A DNA stretch of 49,030 bases from Flavobacteriales bacterium (GCA_018609055.1 JABAYJ010000007.1:187472-236501), one strand, 5' to 3'; counted from the first letter of the stretch, positions 1 through 9,052 are shown. Notes: generated by a model not told the origin, from the sequence alone. Numbers and translations: made by a program.

Positions 1-33
1 GCTTTTGTTAAAGAACTTACTGTATTTAGTACG

Positions 34-897
34 TTATCCTAAGTACGTTTTTAATAGTTTACTTCTAGAAGTCTGTCTTAATCTTCTGATTGCTTTCTCT
101 TTAATTTGTCTCACTCTTTCTCTAGTAAGGTCAAATTTAGTTCCTATCTCTTCAAGAGTAAGTCCGTGCTTCATTCCTATTCCGAAAAATAAGATGATTA
201 CTTCTCTTTCTCTTTCTGATAAAGTAGATAAAGATCTTTTGATTTCTCTTTGTAATGATTCAATCATTAACTCCGTATCTGCCGTTGGCGAATCCGAGTT
301 AATTAATACGTCCAATAATGAGTTATCTTCTCCTTCTTGGAAAGGTGCATCTACAGAAACGTGTCTTCCTCCTACTCTTAATGTATCAGCTACTTTAGTA
401 TTAGTTACTTCTAACTCTTCTGCCAATTCATGTTCACTTGGAGCTCTTTCGTATTGTTGCTCTAATCTTGAGAATGTTTTGTTCAATTTGTTCAATGAAC
501 CAACTTGGTTCAATGGTAATCTTACAATTCTACTTTGTTCAGCTAATGCTTGAAGAATAGATTGTCTAATCCACCATACTGCGTATGAGATAAATTTAAA
601 TCCTCTTGTTTCATCAAATCTTTGAGCAGCTTTAATTAACCCTAAGTTTCCTTCGTTAATTAAATCAGGTAATGTTAATCCTTGGTTCTGGTATTGTTTC
701 GCTACCGAAATAACGAATCTTAAGTTAGACTTAATTAATTTTTCCAAAGCGATTTGGTCTCCCTTTTTAATCCTCTGTGCTAAAAGCACTTCTTCCTCAG
801 CAGTAATTAGTGTCTCTTTACTAATTTCCTGTAGATACTTATCAAGTGATTGACTTTCTCTGTTCGTTATCGATTTGGTAATTTTTAATTGTCTCAT
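34..897 (-). CDS. rpoD: Primary sigma factor RpoD/SigA
   Basis: Housekeeping sigma-70 factor that directs RNA polymerase to promoters. The 287-residue protein has region 1.2 ([13 protein letters not shown]), region 2 with the core-binding and -10 recognition segment (around [18 protein letters not shown] and WWIRQSI), region 3, and region 4 ending in the [21 protein letters not shown]. It lacks the long acidic N-terminus and non-conserved region of E. coli RpoD, which is the normal short form in Bacteroidota. This fits the TTTG / TAnnTTTG promoters seen elsewhere in the window. The ATG at 897 begins directly before the conserved region. The leader upstream carries an inverted repeat (955-1001). 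Confidence 0.97.
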   Translation of the reverse strand: MRQLKITKSITNRESQSLDKYLQEISKETLITAEEEVLLAQRIKKGDQIALEKLIKSNLRFVISVAKQYQNQGLTLPDLINEGNLGLIKAAQRFDETRGFKFISYAVWWIRQSILQALAEQSRIVRLPLNQVGSLNKLNKTFSRLEQQYERAPSEHELAEELEVTNTKVADTLRVGGRHVSVDAPFQEGEDNSLLDVLINSDSPTADTELMIESLQREIKRSLSTLSEREREVIILFFGIGMKHGLTLEEIGTKFDLTRERVRQIKEKAIRRLRQTSRSKLLKTYLG

Positions 898-954
898 TCA
901 GTGGTTTTAGATTAATATTATTAGTAAAAGTAAATCTTTTTTACTCCCTTCGTC

Positions 955-1001
955 AACACCTTTTACGTTAGCCCTTTCATAATGTTACATTGAAAGGTGT
1001 T
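955..1001 (-). repeat. Inverted repeat in the rpoD leader
   Basis: AACACCTTT at 955-963 is a perfect 9-bp inverted repeat of AAAGGTGTT at 993-1001, with a 29-nt spacer that itself contains an AAGG/CCTT-type partial repeat. It lies 58-104 nt upstream of the rpoD start in a 178-bp non-coding stretch. It could be a 5'UTR stem-loop or a protein-binding site. No T-run follows it in the rpoD direction, so it does not look like a terminator. The remainder of 898-1075 shows nothing else I can name. Confidence 0.45.
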
Positions 1002-1075
1002 TATTTTAATAAAAAGTGAAGATAATTTATAAAAATTTGAAAGTCAAGTAGTAAAAAGTTAAATTTCTTTAAACT

Positions 1076-1690
1076 TTATTTGATATCGAGAGAAACAAGC
1101 TGTTTTTTACCTAAAAAACCTTCTAACTTATCCCCTATTTTTACTGGTCCAACTCCTGAAGGAGTTCCTGTGTAAATAATGTCTCCTATCTTAAGAGTAA
1201 AAAACTGAGAAACATAACTTATTATTGCATCAATGGTAAAAATCATGTCTTTGGAATTTCCCAACTGAACTTGATCTCCATTTTTGTTTAAACTAAACGA
1301 AATATCTTGTACTGATTCAAACTCCGACTTATCAATAAATTCTTTTCCAATTATTGCTGAACCATCAAATGCTTTGGCTTTCTCCCAAGGCAAACCTTTA
1401 CTTTTACACTCTTTCTGTAAGTCTCTGGCAGTAAAATCAATACCTAATCCAATTTGATTGTAGTATTCATTAGCAAAACGCTCCTCAATGTGTTTTCCTA
1501 ATCGGTTTATTTTTACTAATAATTCTACCTCATAATGTAAATCATTGGTAAATTCAGGAATATAAAAAGGAACTCTTTTTGGCAGAATAGCAGAATCTGG
1601 TTTTAAGAAAAATAACGGTTCTTTTGGAGCCTCATTTCCTAATTCCTTAGCGTGTTCGCTATAATTTCTTCCTATGCAGATTATTTTCAT
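1076..1690 (-). CDS. Fumarylacetoacetate hydrolase family protein
   Basis: A 204-residue protein of the FAH fold, which hydrolyses or decarboxylates acylpyruvates and related 2-oxo acids with a divalent metal. It opens with IICIGRNYSEHAKELGN, has the metal-binding pair HYEVELLVKI (ExE), then GIDFTARDLQ and the C-terminal block YTGTPSGVGPVKIGD. Length matches the short single-domain acylpyruvase/oxaloacetate decarboxylase type (about 200-220 residues). The exact substrate cannot be read from sequence. A four-TM protein gene starts just upstream and ends 3 nt from this start, so the two are probably co-transcribed. Confidence 0.9.
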   Translation of the reverse strand: MKIICIGRNYSEHAKELGNEAPKEPLFFLKPDSAILPKRVPFYIPEFTNDLHYEVELLVKINRLGKHIEERFANEYYNQIGLGIDFTARDLQKECKSKGLPWEKAKAFDGSAIIGKEFIDKSEFESVQDISFSLNKNGDQVQLGNSKDMIFTIDAIISYVSQFFTLKIGDIIYTGTPSGVGPVKIGDKLEGFLGKKQLVSLDIK

Positions 1691-1693
1691 TAC

Positions 1694-2191
1694 TTATATT
1701 AAATTTATTTTTTTCCTCTTCTTTAAATCTACAAAAACCATAATGATGGGTAGAAATGTTAACAATGAAAATAAAATCGCCACGAGTATTTCAGGATTTA
1801 AAATCGAAAGTAATATAAGCGATTCTGATAATACAAGTGTAAATGAAACTAAAACCGAAAACATAAATAAAAAGACAAACGAATTTACAATTATACAAAT
1901 CAGTAGTTTATTTCTAATGTCTTTTAACTTTTGCTTAGATGAAACAGATTGAAAATCGTCCAATACATCTTGATTCTCTGCATTAGATTGAAATGAATTT
2001 AATCCAAGACTTTTATAATTTATATAAATTGAATAAAACAAAAAACTGAAAATCACAACCGCAATAACTATTTCAATTACTCTGGTTTCTCTATAATCAT
2101 AGATTAATTCATCTAACAAGAACATTAACCCAATAATTTTAAATAAAATTATTAGAATTATAAACGTTATTTTAAGTGGTTTATATCCCAT
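1694..2191 (-). CDS. Hypothetical four-TM membrane protein
   Basis: I do not recognise this 165-residue protein. It has four clear hydrophobic segments: ITFIILIILFKIIGLMFLL near the N-terminus, VIEIVIAVVIFSFLFYSIYI, a long one around residues 98-115, and ILVAILFSLLTFLPIIMVFV before a basic tail (DLKKRKKINLI). A soluble loop lies between TM2 and TM3. Its stop is 3 nt before the start of the FAH-family gene, suggesting translational coupling. No catalytic or binding motif is visible. Confidence 0.75.
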   Translation of the reverse strand: MGYKPLKITFIILIILFKIIGLMFLLDELIYDYRETRVIEIVIAVVIFSFLFYSIYINYKSLGLNSFQSNAENQDVLDDFQSVSSKQKLKDIRNKLLICIIVNSFVFLFMFSVLVSFTLVLSESLILLSILNPEILVAILFSLLTFLPIIMVFVDLKKRKKINLI

Positions 2192-2223
2192 AGTTTAACA
2201 AACTAATACGAATAATTAAGGGT

Positions 2224-2985
2224 CTACATGTTATCCTTAACCTCCTGCAACACCTTCTTAGTATATCTTGGGAAATCTCCGTTCATCATCCAAGAGTAAT
2301 AACTTGGTTCTCTTCTTAGTACTTCTTCGATTGTTTTTCCTTTGTGCTTACCGAAGTTAAAACAAGGCTCTCCATCTGCATTAAAAACAAAACGTCCTGC
2401 GTAATCAGCCATTTTATTCCCCATTTCTGAGTATTCAGCTAGGAAATCTACATTTCCTTCTACATCTTCATAACGGTCTATTTGAGCCAGCAAAACATCC
2501 ATTGTTGCAGTAGTATCAGCCTCTGCACTGTGGGCGTTTTCCAAATCTTTATCACAATAGAATTTAAGTGCAGCTACAAGTGTTCTTTTTTCTTGCTTGT
2601 AAAAAATATTCTGAACATCAATTCTCTTTCTGTCCTTCATATCCATCTCCACTTCCACTCTCAACAATTCCTCCATTAGCATAGGAATATCAAATCTATT
2701 AGAGTTGTATCCGGCTAAATCAGCATCACCAAAGAAAGCAACAGCTTCAGGAGCTACTTCTTTCCAAGTTTTTTCTTTTAACACATCAAAATCATAGATC
2801 CCATGAACTTCAGAAGATTCAATTGGAATTGGCATTTCTGGATTCACTCGTTTTGTAAAAGTCTCTTTATCACCATTTGGCATTAATTTCTGAATAGAAA
2901 TTTCTACGATTCTATCTTTAGATACATCAACACCTGTAGTTTCAAGGTCAAAAAATGCGATTGGTCTTGTTAAGCTTAAGTTCAT
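2224..2985 (-). CDS. DnaQ-like 3'-5' exonuclease (DEDDh) with DUF3820-type tail
   Basis: A 253-residue exonuclease. Exo I motif is FFDLETTGVD (D13, E15), Exo II is GYNSNRFDIPML, and Exo III is AHSAEADTTATMDVL with the catalytic His and Asp of the DEDDh class. After residue about 200 follows FNFGKHKGKTIEEV and YYSWMMNGDFPRYT, the small domain often attached to ExoX/DnaQ-like nucleases in this phylum. It is a stand-alone proofreading-type or repair exonuclease, not the epsilon subunit of a recognisable Pol III core here. The gene begins 17 nt downstream of a strong terminator that ends the E2 gene, so its promoter must lie close to or overlap that hairpin unless it depends on readthrough. Confidence 0.88.
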   Translation of the reverse strand: MNLSLTRPIAFFDLETTGVDVSKDRIVEISIQKLMPNGDKETFTKRVNPEMPIPIESSEVHGIYDFDVLKEKTWKEVAPEAVAFFGDADLAGYNSNRFDIPMLMEELLRVEVEMDMKDRKRIDVQNIFYKQEKRTLVAALKFYCDKDLENAHSAEADTTATMDVLLAQIDRYEDVEGNVDFLAEYSEMGNKMADYAGRFVFNADGEPCFNFGKHKGKTIEEVLRREPSYYSWMMNGDFPRYTKKVLQEVKDNM

Positions 2986-3001
2986 TGTTTAGTTTTTTAA
3001 A

Positions 3002-3036
3002 AAAAGCTCTTCATTAACTGTTAATGAAGAGCTTTT
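3002..3036 (-). terminator. Perfect 16-bp stem terminator after the E2 gene
   Basis: AAAAGCTCTTCATTAA (3002-3017) and its exact complement (3021-3036) enclose a 3-nt loop. Read on the minus strand the stem is followed by a T-rich run, as expected for intrinsic termination of the 3106-4449 gene. It lies only 17-51 nt before the exonuclease start. Confidence 0.85.
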
Positions 3037-3105
3037 GAATTTTTTATATTTAAAAGTTAACCTTCGATACTCTCCCATTTGGTAGGACTCAGGCTTCAGT
3101 TTATT

Positions 3106-4449
3106 CTATATTTCTGTATTAGGATCAAATGACTCTAAGTAATCTGCTACTTTACGAACAAACATACCTCCTAGCGCTCCATCTACAACTCTATGATCGT
3201 ATGCATGAGATAAGAACATTTTGTGTCTTATTCCTATTGTATCACCATGTGGAGTTTCGATAACAGAAACCATTTTACGAATTGCTCCTACAGCCATTAT
3301 TGCAACTTGTGGTTGATTGATAATAGGAGTTCCCATTACGTTTCCAAAGGTTCCTACGTTTGTCATAGTGTAAGTTCCTCCCTGTATATCGTCTGGCAAT
3401 AATTTTCCTGCTCTTGCTCTTTTAGCTAAATCATTTACTGCTTTAGTTACACCTAAAAGATTCAATCTATCTGCATTTCTGATTACCGGAACAATTAAGT
3501 TTCCTGATGGTAAAGCTGCAGCCATTCCTATATTAATATTTCCTCTTTGGATAATGTTTGTTCCATCAATAGAAACATTTATCCCTGGCATATCTTTAAT
3601 TGCTTTAGCAATTGCTTCGATAAAGATTGGTGTGAATGTGATTTTTTCTCCGTTTTCTTTAAAGAATCTATCTTTTACTCCGTTTCTCCAGTTTACAATA
3701 TTAGTAACGTCAGCCTCTACATAAGAAGTTACGTGAGGAGAAGTTTGCTTACTCATCACCATGTGATCAGCAATTAACTTTCTCATTCTGTCCATTTCCA
3801 CAATTGTATCATTAGGACCTACTGGTATTGATGGCTTTGGAAGTGGTTTGCTTGCTGTTGAACCAATGATCTTATCAGGAGTTTCTTTATCTCTTGATGA
3901 AGGAGCAGGTGCTGAAACTACATTCCCTCCTTTATTGTTTTCGACATAAGCTAAAATATCTCCTTTATTTACTCTTCCTTCCTTTCCACTACCTTGTATA
4001 GCTTCTAATTCAGCCATAGAAACACCTTCTTCTTTAGCGATATTTCTTACCAATGGAGAATAAAATTTTCCTGAATCTCCAGTCTTAGTTAATTCAACTT
4101 GTTCTATTACTGATTTAGCTAATGGTGCGGCAACTTGCTCAACAACTGCTGCTGCTGGAGCTTCAGTTTTAGTTTCTGCTGGTGCCGAAACAGTCGTTTC
4201 TGCTCCACCTTCAGTAGAAATAATTGCGATAACATCACCTACTTGAGCAACTTCACCTTCGGCAAATAGTTTTTTTACTAAAACTCCATCAGCTGGTGCT
4301 GGAACTTCAGAATCTACTTTATCAGTAGCAATTTCTATCAATGATTCCTCAGCTTCAATGGTTTCTCCAACCTCTTTCAACCAAGTGATAACGGTAGCTT
4401 CAGCTACACTTTCTCCCATTTTTGGTAATAGAACTTCTATTTCTGCCAT
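3106..4449 (-). CDS. 2-oxo acid dehydrogenase E2 (dihydrolipoamide acyltransferase)
   Basis: E2 core subunit that moves the acyl group from lipoate to CoA. The 447 residues contain an N-terminal lipoyl domain (about 1-76; lipoyl lysine K44 in ATDKVDSE), an Ala/Pro-rich linker, a peripheral E3/E1-binding domain (about 129-168, SPLVRNIAKEEG and GRVNKGDILAYV), a second linker, and the catalytic chloramphenicol-acetyltransferase-like domain from about 215 with the active-site motif DHRVVDG (H419). Whether the complex is branched-chain, pyruvate or 2-oxoglutarate dehydrogenase cannot be settled because E1 and E3 genes are not adjacent. Isolated E2 genes of this kind in Bacteroidota are often annotated as branched-chain or generic. 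A TATTTTTG -7-like box lies upstream at 4488-4495. Confidence 0.93.
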   Translation of the reverse strand: MAEIEVLLPKMGESVAEATVITWLKEVGETIEAEESLIEIATDKVDSEVPAPADGVLVKKLFAEGEVAQVGDVIAIISTEGGAETTVSAPAETKTEAPAAAVVEQVAAPLAKSVIEQVELTKTGDSGKFYSPLVRNIAKEEGVSMAELEAIQGSGKEGRVNKGDILAYVENNKGGNVVSAPAPSSRDKETPDKIIGSTASKPLPKPSIPVGPNDTIVEMDRMRKLIADHMVMSKQTSPHVTSYVEADVTNIVNWRNGVKDRFFKENGEKITFTPIFIEAIAKAIKDMPGINVSIDGTNIIQRGNINIGMAAALPSGNLIVPVIRNADRLNLLGVTKAVNDLAKRARAGKLLPDDIQGGTYTMTNVGTFGNVMGTPIINQPQVAIMAVGAIRKMVSVIETPHGDTIGIRHKMFLSHAYDHRVVDGALGGMFVRKVADYLESFDPNTEI

Positions 4450-4623
4450 AGTTATGTTGTAATGTGTGTTTTAAGTTTTAAGACTCACAAAAATAAGGAT
4501 TATTTCATTAAAAATTAGTGTGAGATTCCTTTTTATTCAACATCTTTTTATAAGGTTTACTTTCTAAATATCTTAGTCTTTAGAAGTTATTGTCAACATT
4601 TATAGCTTAAGGCTTATTTTCCT

Positions 4624-4631
4624 TAATTTTG
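4624..4631 (+). promoter_or_regulatory. TAnnTTTG -7 box for the secreted esterase gene
   Basis: TAATTTTG at 4624-4631 matches the Bacteroidota -7 consensus and lies 17 nt before the ATG at 4649. No convincing -33 TTTG is found at the usual spacing, so this is a partial match only. Confidence 0.4.
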
Positions 4632-4648
4632 ATTTAAAATAAAAACCT

Positions 4649-5827
4649 ATGTTTAAGTCACTATATATAATGCTTCTTTTATCATTATTATCAGTAAAAA
4701 GTTTTGCTCAAAGGTATTTAACTCCTGTTTTCAGTTCTACAACAGTCTCCATTAATATTCAGTACGGATCTTCTACCAATTACAGAGGGAATACTCAAAA
4801 TTTACTTTTAGATTTTTATGAGCCCACAGGAGACATAGCAACAGAAAGACCCTTAGTTATTTATGTACATGGCGGAGGTTTTATTGATACAAATCAAAGT
4901 AAAAACTTAGTTCATATAGTAGCTTTTAGCGATAGTATGGCACGAAGAGGATATGCTGTTGCATGTATAAATTACAGATTAGATACTAGTATTAGCAATA
5001 GAGCTGTTATTAATGCAATGCATGATGCTAAAGCTGCTGTTCGTTTTTTTAAATCTAATAGAACAACATGTAAAATAGATACTTCTTTAATATTTATTGG
5101 CGGTGAATCTGCTGGAGCAATTACCTCAATGACAACAACTTATATAAATAAGACTAGCGAAGTTTTGTATTCTCCAAGTTCTCCTCAATCAACTAATGTT
5201 ACAGTAGAAGGTAATAGTGGTAATCCTGAATTTAGCTCTCAAACAAAAGCCGCTCTTTGTTTTTGCGGAGGTACAAAAACAGTATTAAATGAACTATTAT
5301 TTGATACATCTGCAATAGAGATTAACCCAAATCCATCTTTACTTATTATTCACGGAACAAACGATCCTTTAATTACAACTTCTAGTTCACTTAATTTAGC
5401 AATCAGAGCAAATAATGTGGGAGTTCCTAATTTGTTTTATCCAATGTATGGAGCAACTCATTGCCCTTGGTTTTTCCCTCTTACAGATTCTTGGAAATAT
5501 TTAGATACTTTAATTGATTACACAGTTCCTTTCTTGTATGCATGTGTTCAAAACTCAACAAATATAAATGAAGTTAATAAAATTTTAGATGTTAATATTT
5601 ATCCTAACCCTGCAAAAAACACAATTAATATTGTTTCAAAAAGTATTGATAACAAATCTATTACAGTAACTATTACTAGTTTGGATAATAAATTAGTTTA
5701 TAATAAAAAAGAAATAATAAACGGAAGTAAATTGTCCATTGATGTTGCAAACTTAATGAGTGGAGCCTATATAATTAAGCTAACTTCGGGTGAAGAATAT
5801 TTTTATGAAAAAATTATCATACAATAA
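4649..5827 (+). CDS. Secreted alpha/beta-hydrolase esterase with T9SS type A sorting domain
   Basis: A 392-residue carboxylesterase-like enzyme. Signal peptide at residues 1-20 (ends KSFAQ). The oxyanion motif HGGGF begins at H74, the nucleophile elbow is GGESAG (S154), and the remaining triad residues are probably D239 (HGTNDP) and H271 (GATHCPW). The last 80 residues form a Por-type sorting domain (NIYPNPAKNTINI, then SGAYIIKL and a lysine-containing C-terminal strand), so the protein should cross the outer membrane by type IX secretion and be anchored or released at the cell surface. The acyl substrate is unknown. It is the first of a forward run of genes to 8911, but a 50-nt gap separates it from the next. 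Confidence 0.9.
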   Translation: MFKSLYIMLLLSLLSVKSFAQRYLTPVFSSTTVSINIQYGSSTNYRGNTQNLLLDFYEPTGDIATERPLVIYVHGGGFIDTNQSKNLVHIVAFSDSMARRGYAVACINYRLDTSISNRAVINAMHDAKAAVRFFKSNRTTCKIDTSLIFIGGESAGAITSMTTTYINKTSEVLYSPSSPQSTNVTVEGNSGNPEFSSQTKAALCFCGGTKTVLNELLFDTSAIEINPNPSLLIIHGTNDPLITTSSSLNLAIRANNVGVPNLFYPMYGATHCPWFFPLTDSWKYLDTLIDYTVPFLYACVQNSTNINEVNKILDVNIYPNPAKNTINIVSKSIDNKSITVTITSLDNKLVYNKKEIINGSKLSIDVANLMSGAYIIKLTSGEEYFYEKIIIQ

Positions 5828-5877
5828 GTCTAAGCTAAGTTTTGAGTATTGCTTTAATTGAATTATTTTAGTCTATT

Positions 5878-6519
5878 ATGGTTTACGTATTGTTGTTTTT
5901 TATAGGAATTATAGTTGTAGGACTTTCACCTTTTTTAATAAAAAGGCTAACCAAAAAATTGACCTATTCAAAGTCTACTAGAATTGTTTTTTCTCTAATA
6001 ACTATTATACTTTTTTTAATAGTCGCAAGCTCATTAATAATGAGTGATTTCGACTGGAGTTGGAGCGGTTATAAATCCGATATATTTCTATTAATTGGAC
6101 TTAATATTGCATTCATCTGTAGTTATGTATTGTCAGATTTTAAACACAAATCAAATCAGGTTTTTATTGAGATAATTTTGTTTTCAGTAATTGTTTTAAG
6201 CAGTATAATAAGCGTATATAACTTAGTTGATTTCGAAAGGAATAACGTGTATTCTTCTAAAAAATACCGTATTGAAAATGAAAGTGGTTTTTTAATGACA
6301 GCAAATAGATTGCCTTATTTGTATATAAAAGAAGGACTTTTTGAAAAAAAAATGAACCTATTTTATGTAAATAAAGGTTTTGGTTTCCATAAAAGCGAAA
6401 TGGAAAGTTGTGAGATTATTAAACAAGAGAATGGTTATTCTGTTATCTTTATAATGAAAGATGGGTCAGAATTAAAAACATCTACTTTCTACCCCGAAAA
6501 GATTGAATATAACAACTAA
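5878..6519 (+). CDS. Hypothetical membrane protein
   Basis: I do not recognise this 213-residue protein. Four hydrophobic segments fill residues 1-115 (for example VLLFFIGIIVVGLSPFLI, and IVFSLITIILFLIVASSLI). A soluble domain of about 95 residues follows, rich in beta-prone and aromatic residues, probably extracytoplasmic or cytoplasmic depending on orientation. It is separated by 5 nt from the next gene and is likely in one operon with it. No function is proposed. Confidence 0.7.
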   Translation: MVYVLLFFIGIIVVGLSPFLIKRLTKKLTYSKSTRIVFSLITIILFLIVASSLIMSDFDWSWSGYKSDIFLLIGLNIAFICSYVLSDFKHKSNQVFIEIILFSVIVLSSIISVYNLVDFERNNVYSSKKYRIENESGFLMTANRLPYLYIKEGLFEKKMNLFYVNKGFGFHKSEMESCEIIKQENGYSVIFIMKDGSELKTSTFYPEKIEYNN

Positions 6520-6524
6520 CTACC

Positions 6525-7022
6525 ATGGCAACAAATTCTTTACAAGACCAAACACCTAAACAATACTTAAGAAGCATGCAACTTGTTCATATTGCATTAC
6601 TTGTAGGTATGATTGTATTTGCTGGAGTTACTTACTATATGAATCCAAGTACTGAAGTTAATTTTTCAGAATCAGGAGCTTTCTTGTTTGTAGTGCCAAT
6701 TGTAATACTATTGGGAATACTAATTGGAAATTTTATTTTTAAAAAACTGATAAACAGAACATTTAAACAAAACTCATTAAAGACTAAATTAGACAATTAC
6801 CTTTCGGCATTAATAATAAAATTTGCCTTTATCGAAGGTCCTAGCCTACTTGCTTTAGTTGCTTACTTACTTTCTGGAAATCTCGTTTATCTTTTATTTG
6901 CTGTCGCATTAATGATTTATTTTTTCACTCTAAAGCCCTCAAAACAATCTATAATTAATACGTTAAATTTAACAGGAGATCTAAAAACTCAATTCGATAA
7001 AGAAAATGAAAAGGTATCTTAA
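6525..7022 (+). CDS. Hypothetical four-TM membrane protein
   Basis: A 165-residue protein with four predicted membrane helices (near LVHIALLVGMIVFAGVTYYM, AFLFVVPIVILLGILIGNFI, the segment FIEGPSLLALVAYLLSG, and YLLFAVALMIYFFTL). The arrangement is typical of small flavobacterial membrane proteins of unknown role. Its last 17 nt overlap the start of the lipoprotein gene, which implies translational coupling. No catalytic motif is seen. Confidence 0.72.
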   Translation: MATNSLQDQTPKQYLRSMQLVHIALLVGMIVFAGVTYYMNPSTEVNFSESGAFLFVVPIVILLGILIGNFIFKKLINRTFKQNSLKTKLDNYLSALIIKFAFIEGPSLLALVAYLLSGNLVYLLFAVALMIYFFTLKPSKQSIINTLNLTGDLKTQFDKENEKVS

Positions 7023-7590
7023 TTTAACCATAGCAGCATTAGTAATTGTACTTGTTTCTTTTTCTTGTTTAAGAAAAGGAGATAATGATCCTTTGGTATC
7101 TTTAAGAACAAGAACAAATAGATTAACCGGGACTTGGAAACTAATCTCCGGTATTGAAACTACCAACTATACCTCTAACGGAAGTACTTCAACTTCTGAT
7201 ATTATTTATGAACCTGGAATCAAAAAAATGACGGCTTCTGGCTCAGAAATCATTAAATCATATTCCAATAATATCACTTTTGAAAAGAAAAATAATTTTA
7301 CACGAATTATAGTGGAAGATTTTGATGAAATAAAAAATATTGGGAGCTGGACTTTTCTTCAAAAGAATAAAAATCAAGAATTAAGAAAAAAAGAAGCTTT
7401 CCTTGTTTCAATAACTCAAAATGAAACGAACGGAATAAGAACTGTGAACTCAGGGTTGTTTTTATCAGAGCTTTTTATTATTAACAGGTTAACTAATAAA
7501 GAACTGAATCTTAAAGGAAAGACAACAGAAAACTATACTTCTGGTGATGTTGAAGTAAAAGAATATGAACTATTTTTTGAAAAACAATAA
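7006..7590 (+). CDS. Lipocalin-like lipoprotein
   Basis: A 194-residue predicted lipoprotein: signal peptide MKRYLNLTIAALVIVLVSFS followed by the lipobox Cys (C21). The mature part starts with LTGTWKLISGIE, the opening strand typical of Bacteroidota lipocalin-like domains, and continues as alternating beta-type segments to the C-terminus. Ligand and role are unknown. Translation start overlaps the upstream membrane protein gene by 17 nt. Confidence 0.72.
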   Translation: MKRYLNLTIAALVIVLVSFSCLRKGDNDPLVSLRTRTNRLTGTWKLISGIETTNYTSNGSTSTSDIIYEPGIKKMTASGSEIIKSYSNNITFEKKNNFTRIIVEDFDEIKNIGSWTFLQKNKNQELRKKEAFLVSITQNETNGIRTVNSGLFLSELFIINRLTNKELNLKGKTTENYTSGDVEVKEYELFFEKQ

Positions 7591-7615
7591 CTGTTTTTAA
7601 ACAATCAAATTCATT

Positions 7616-8911
7616 TTGAAAAGTAACATAATAACCATACTTCTTGTTTCTATTTTGGTTTGCTTCCGTATTTTTTTCGGAATACAAATTAATTTTAATC
7701 ACGAAGATTATGAGCAGATATACCTTATTGGTTTAGAGTATGCTTTTAATGATACATGGTCATACTGGGGGCCTGATGTTGTTTGGTCAGAAACAAGATT
7801 GCCAGGAGGAATGCAAGGGTTCCTGGCTGGATTTCCTTTACAAGTTTATAATCATCCTTACTCTCCAATATTTTTTTCAAATCTTCTTTCGGCTTTTGGT
7901 TTAATATTACTTGCTCTGTATGGTAAAAAACGATTTCCATCTTTGAATCTAAATTTTTTATTAGCTCTTTTTCTACTTCTTCCCTTTTACTTATACCATG
8001 GAACTGTTTTGCTTAATACAGCTTATTTAATATTTACCGGAGCTCTTTTATTTATTCCTGTATTCGAGTTATTCATATATCGCGATAAACTCATTTTTAA
8101 ACAAGTGGGAATCTACTTTGCTTTAATGAGCTTTTCATTATTTATTACTTACCAAATTCACCTTACTTGGGTAGTGTACATCCCGTTTTTTATCGTGTTA
8201 TTGTTTTTAGAAATTAAGAACAAAACTCCTCAACTTTGGACAGTCCCAATTTATATCATATTAGGGGCTTTAATATCTGGAAGTTTTTTAATTCCAACAA
8301 TAATAGATTATGGGTCGGTTATTTATCTTAACAATGAGGATAATTTAAACTTTGATCCAAAGAGTTTTTTAAGAATATTTGAGTTGTTCGGAAGGTATTT
8401 TTCTTTTGCTACTTATGATGTAATTATCACTTATAATTTTTATGAAGTAGCTACTTCCAAAAGTTATTTCTCTTTAATAAGTCTGTGGGCAATAAAAATA
8501 TTCTCTTTTTTCCAGTTTGCTTTAATTTGGATTGGATTTTATAAAATGAAAAAGACAATTGATTTTAAAAGAACCTTAATTCTTTTTGGATTAACCTTAC
8601 TAACAGCCATTGTTTTATTTTCTATATCCAACAAACACCTAGAATCACGTACCTACTTAATTCTTTTTCCTGTTCCATTATGGTTAAGCCTTTATGGATA
8701 TGAATACTGGTTTAAAACTGATTGGATTAAAAAGCTAACCTACGGAATAACAGCTTTAAGCTTTTTGGCTTTCTTAAGTGTCTCAGTTGCTAATTATAAA
8801 GGTGAGTTTTCTTTCAATTCCAAAAAAACAGAAATTGAAAAAGCTCTAAAAGAGAGAAATCCAGAAGCTTTTGGTGAAAGACGAAAGAGCTTGATGGATG
8901 AATTCAATTGA
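7616..8911 (+). CDS. Polytopic membrane protein, possible GT-C type glycosyltransferase
   Basis: A 431-residue protein with about 9-11 membrane helices. The first external loop after TM1 has an acidic pair (NHEDYEQIY) followed by a long aromatic loop (around WSYWGPDVVWSETRLPGG). This is the layout of GT-C/PMT-like lipid-linked sugar transferases, but the similarity is structural only and weak. The reading frame opens with TTG at 7616, placing the first helix directly after it; I see no better ATG before TM1. The C-terminus is a short charged cytoplasmic tail (KALKERNPEAFGERRKS). It ends before a bidirectional terminator. Confidence 0.65.
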   Translation: MKSNIITILLVSILVCFRIFFGIQINFNHEDYEQIYLIGLEYAFNDTWSYWGPDVVWSETRLPGGMQGFLAGFPLQVYNHPYSPIFFSNLLSAFGLILLALYGKKRFPSLNLNFLLALFLLLPFYLYHGTVLLNTAYLIFTGALLFIPVFELFIYRDKLIFKQVGIYFALMSFSLFITYQIHLTWVVYIPFFIVLLFLEIKNKTPQLWTVPIYIILGALISGSFLIPTIIDYGSVIYLNNEDNLNFDPKSFLRIFELFGRYFSFATYDVIITYNFYEVATSKSYFSLISLWAIKIFSFFQFALIWIGFYKMKKTIDFKRTLILFGLTLLTAIVLFSISNKHLESRTYLILFPVPLWLSLYGYEYWFKTDWIKKLTYGITALSFLAFLSVSVANYKGEFSFNSKKTEIEKALKERNPEAFGERRKSLMDEFN

Positions 8912-8938
8912 TATAAACTTCTAAACTTACTTAAATCA

Positions 8939-8973
8939 AAAAAGCCTTGTAATCATAGATTAAAAGGCTTTTT
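8939..8973. terminator. Bidirectional terminator between a membrane protein gene and tRNA-Pro
   Basis: AAAAAGCCTT (8939-8948) pairs with AAGGCTTTTT (8964-8973), with further partial pairing inside the loop. A-run on one side and T-run on the other allow it to stop transcription from both convergent genes. Confidence 0.75.
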
Positions 8974-8977
8974 AATG

Positions 8978-9052
8978 TCGGGGTGGCAGGATTCGAACCT
9001 GCGACCTCCACGTCCCAAACGTGGCGCGATAACCGGGCTACGCTACACCCCG
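8978..9052 (-). tRNA. tRNA-Pro (anticodon UGG)
   Basis: On the minus strand the acceptor stem CGGGGTG pairs with CACCCCG and the discriminator is A at 8978. The anticodon arm is CCACG-TTTGGGA-CGTGG, giving anticodon TGG (proline). The T arm is GCAGG-TTCGAAT-CCTGC. CCA is not encoded (CAT follows). Length is 75 nt. Confidence 0.97.

Noticed and set aside
5..553. Forward open frame opposite rpoD
   Set aside because: It lies entirely antisense to a certain sigma-factor gene, with Ser/Leu/Asn-rich nonsense composition.
1020..1082. Terminator after the FAH-family gene
   Set aside because: AAGTTTAAAG/TTAACTT pairing is imperfect and overlaps the stop codon, so the evidence is too weak.
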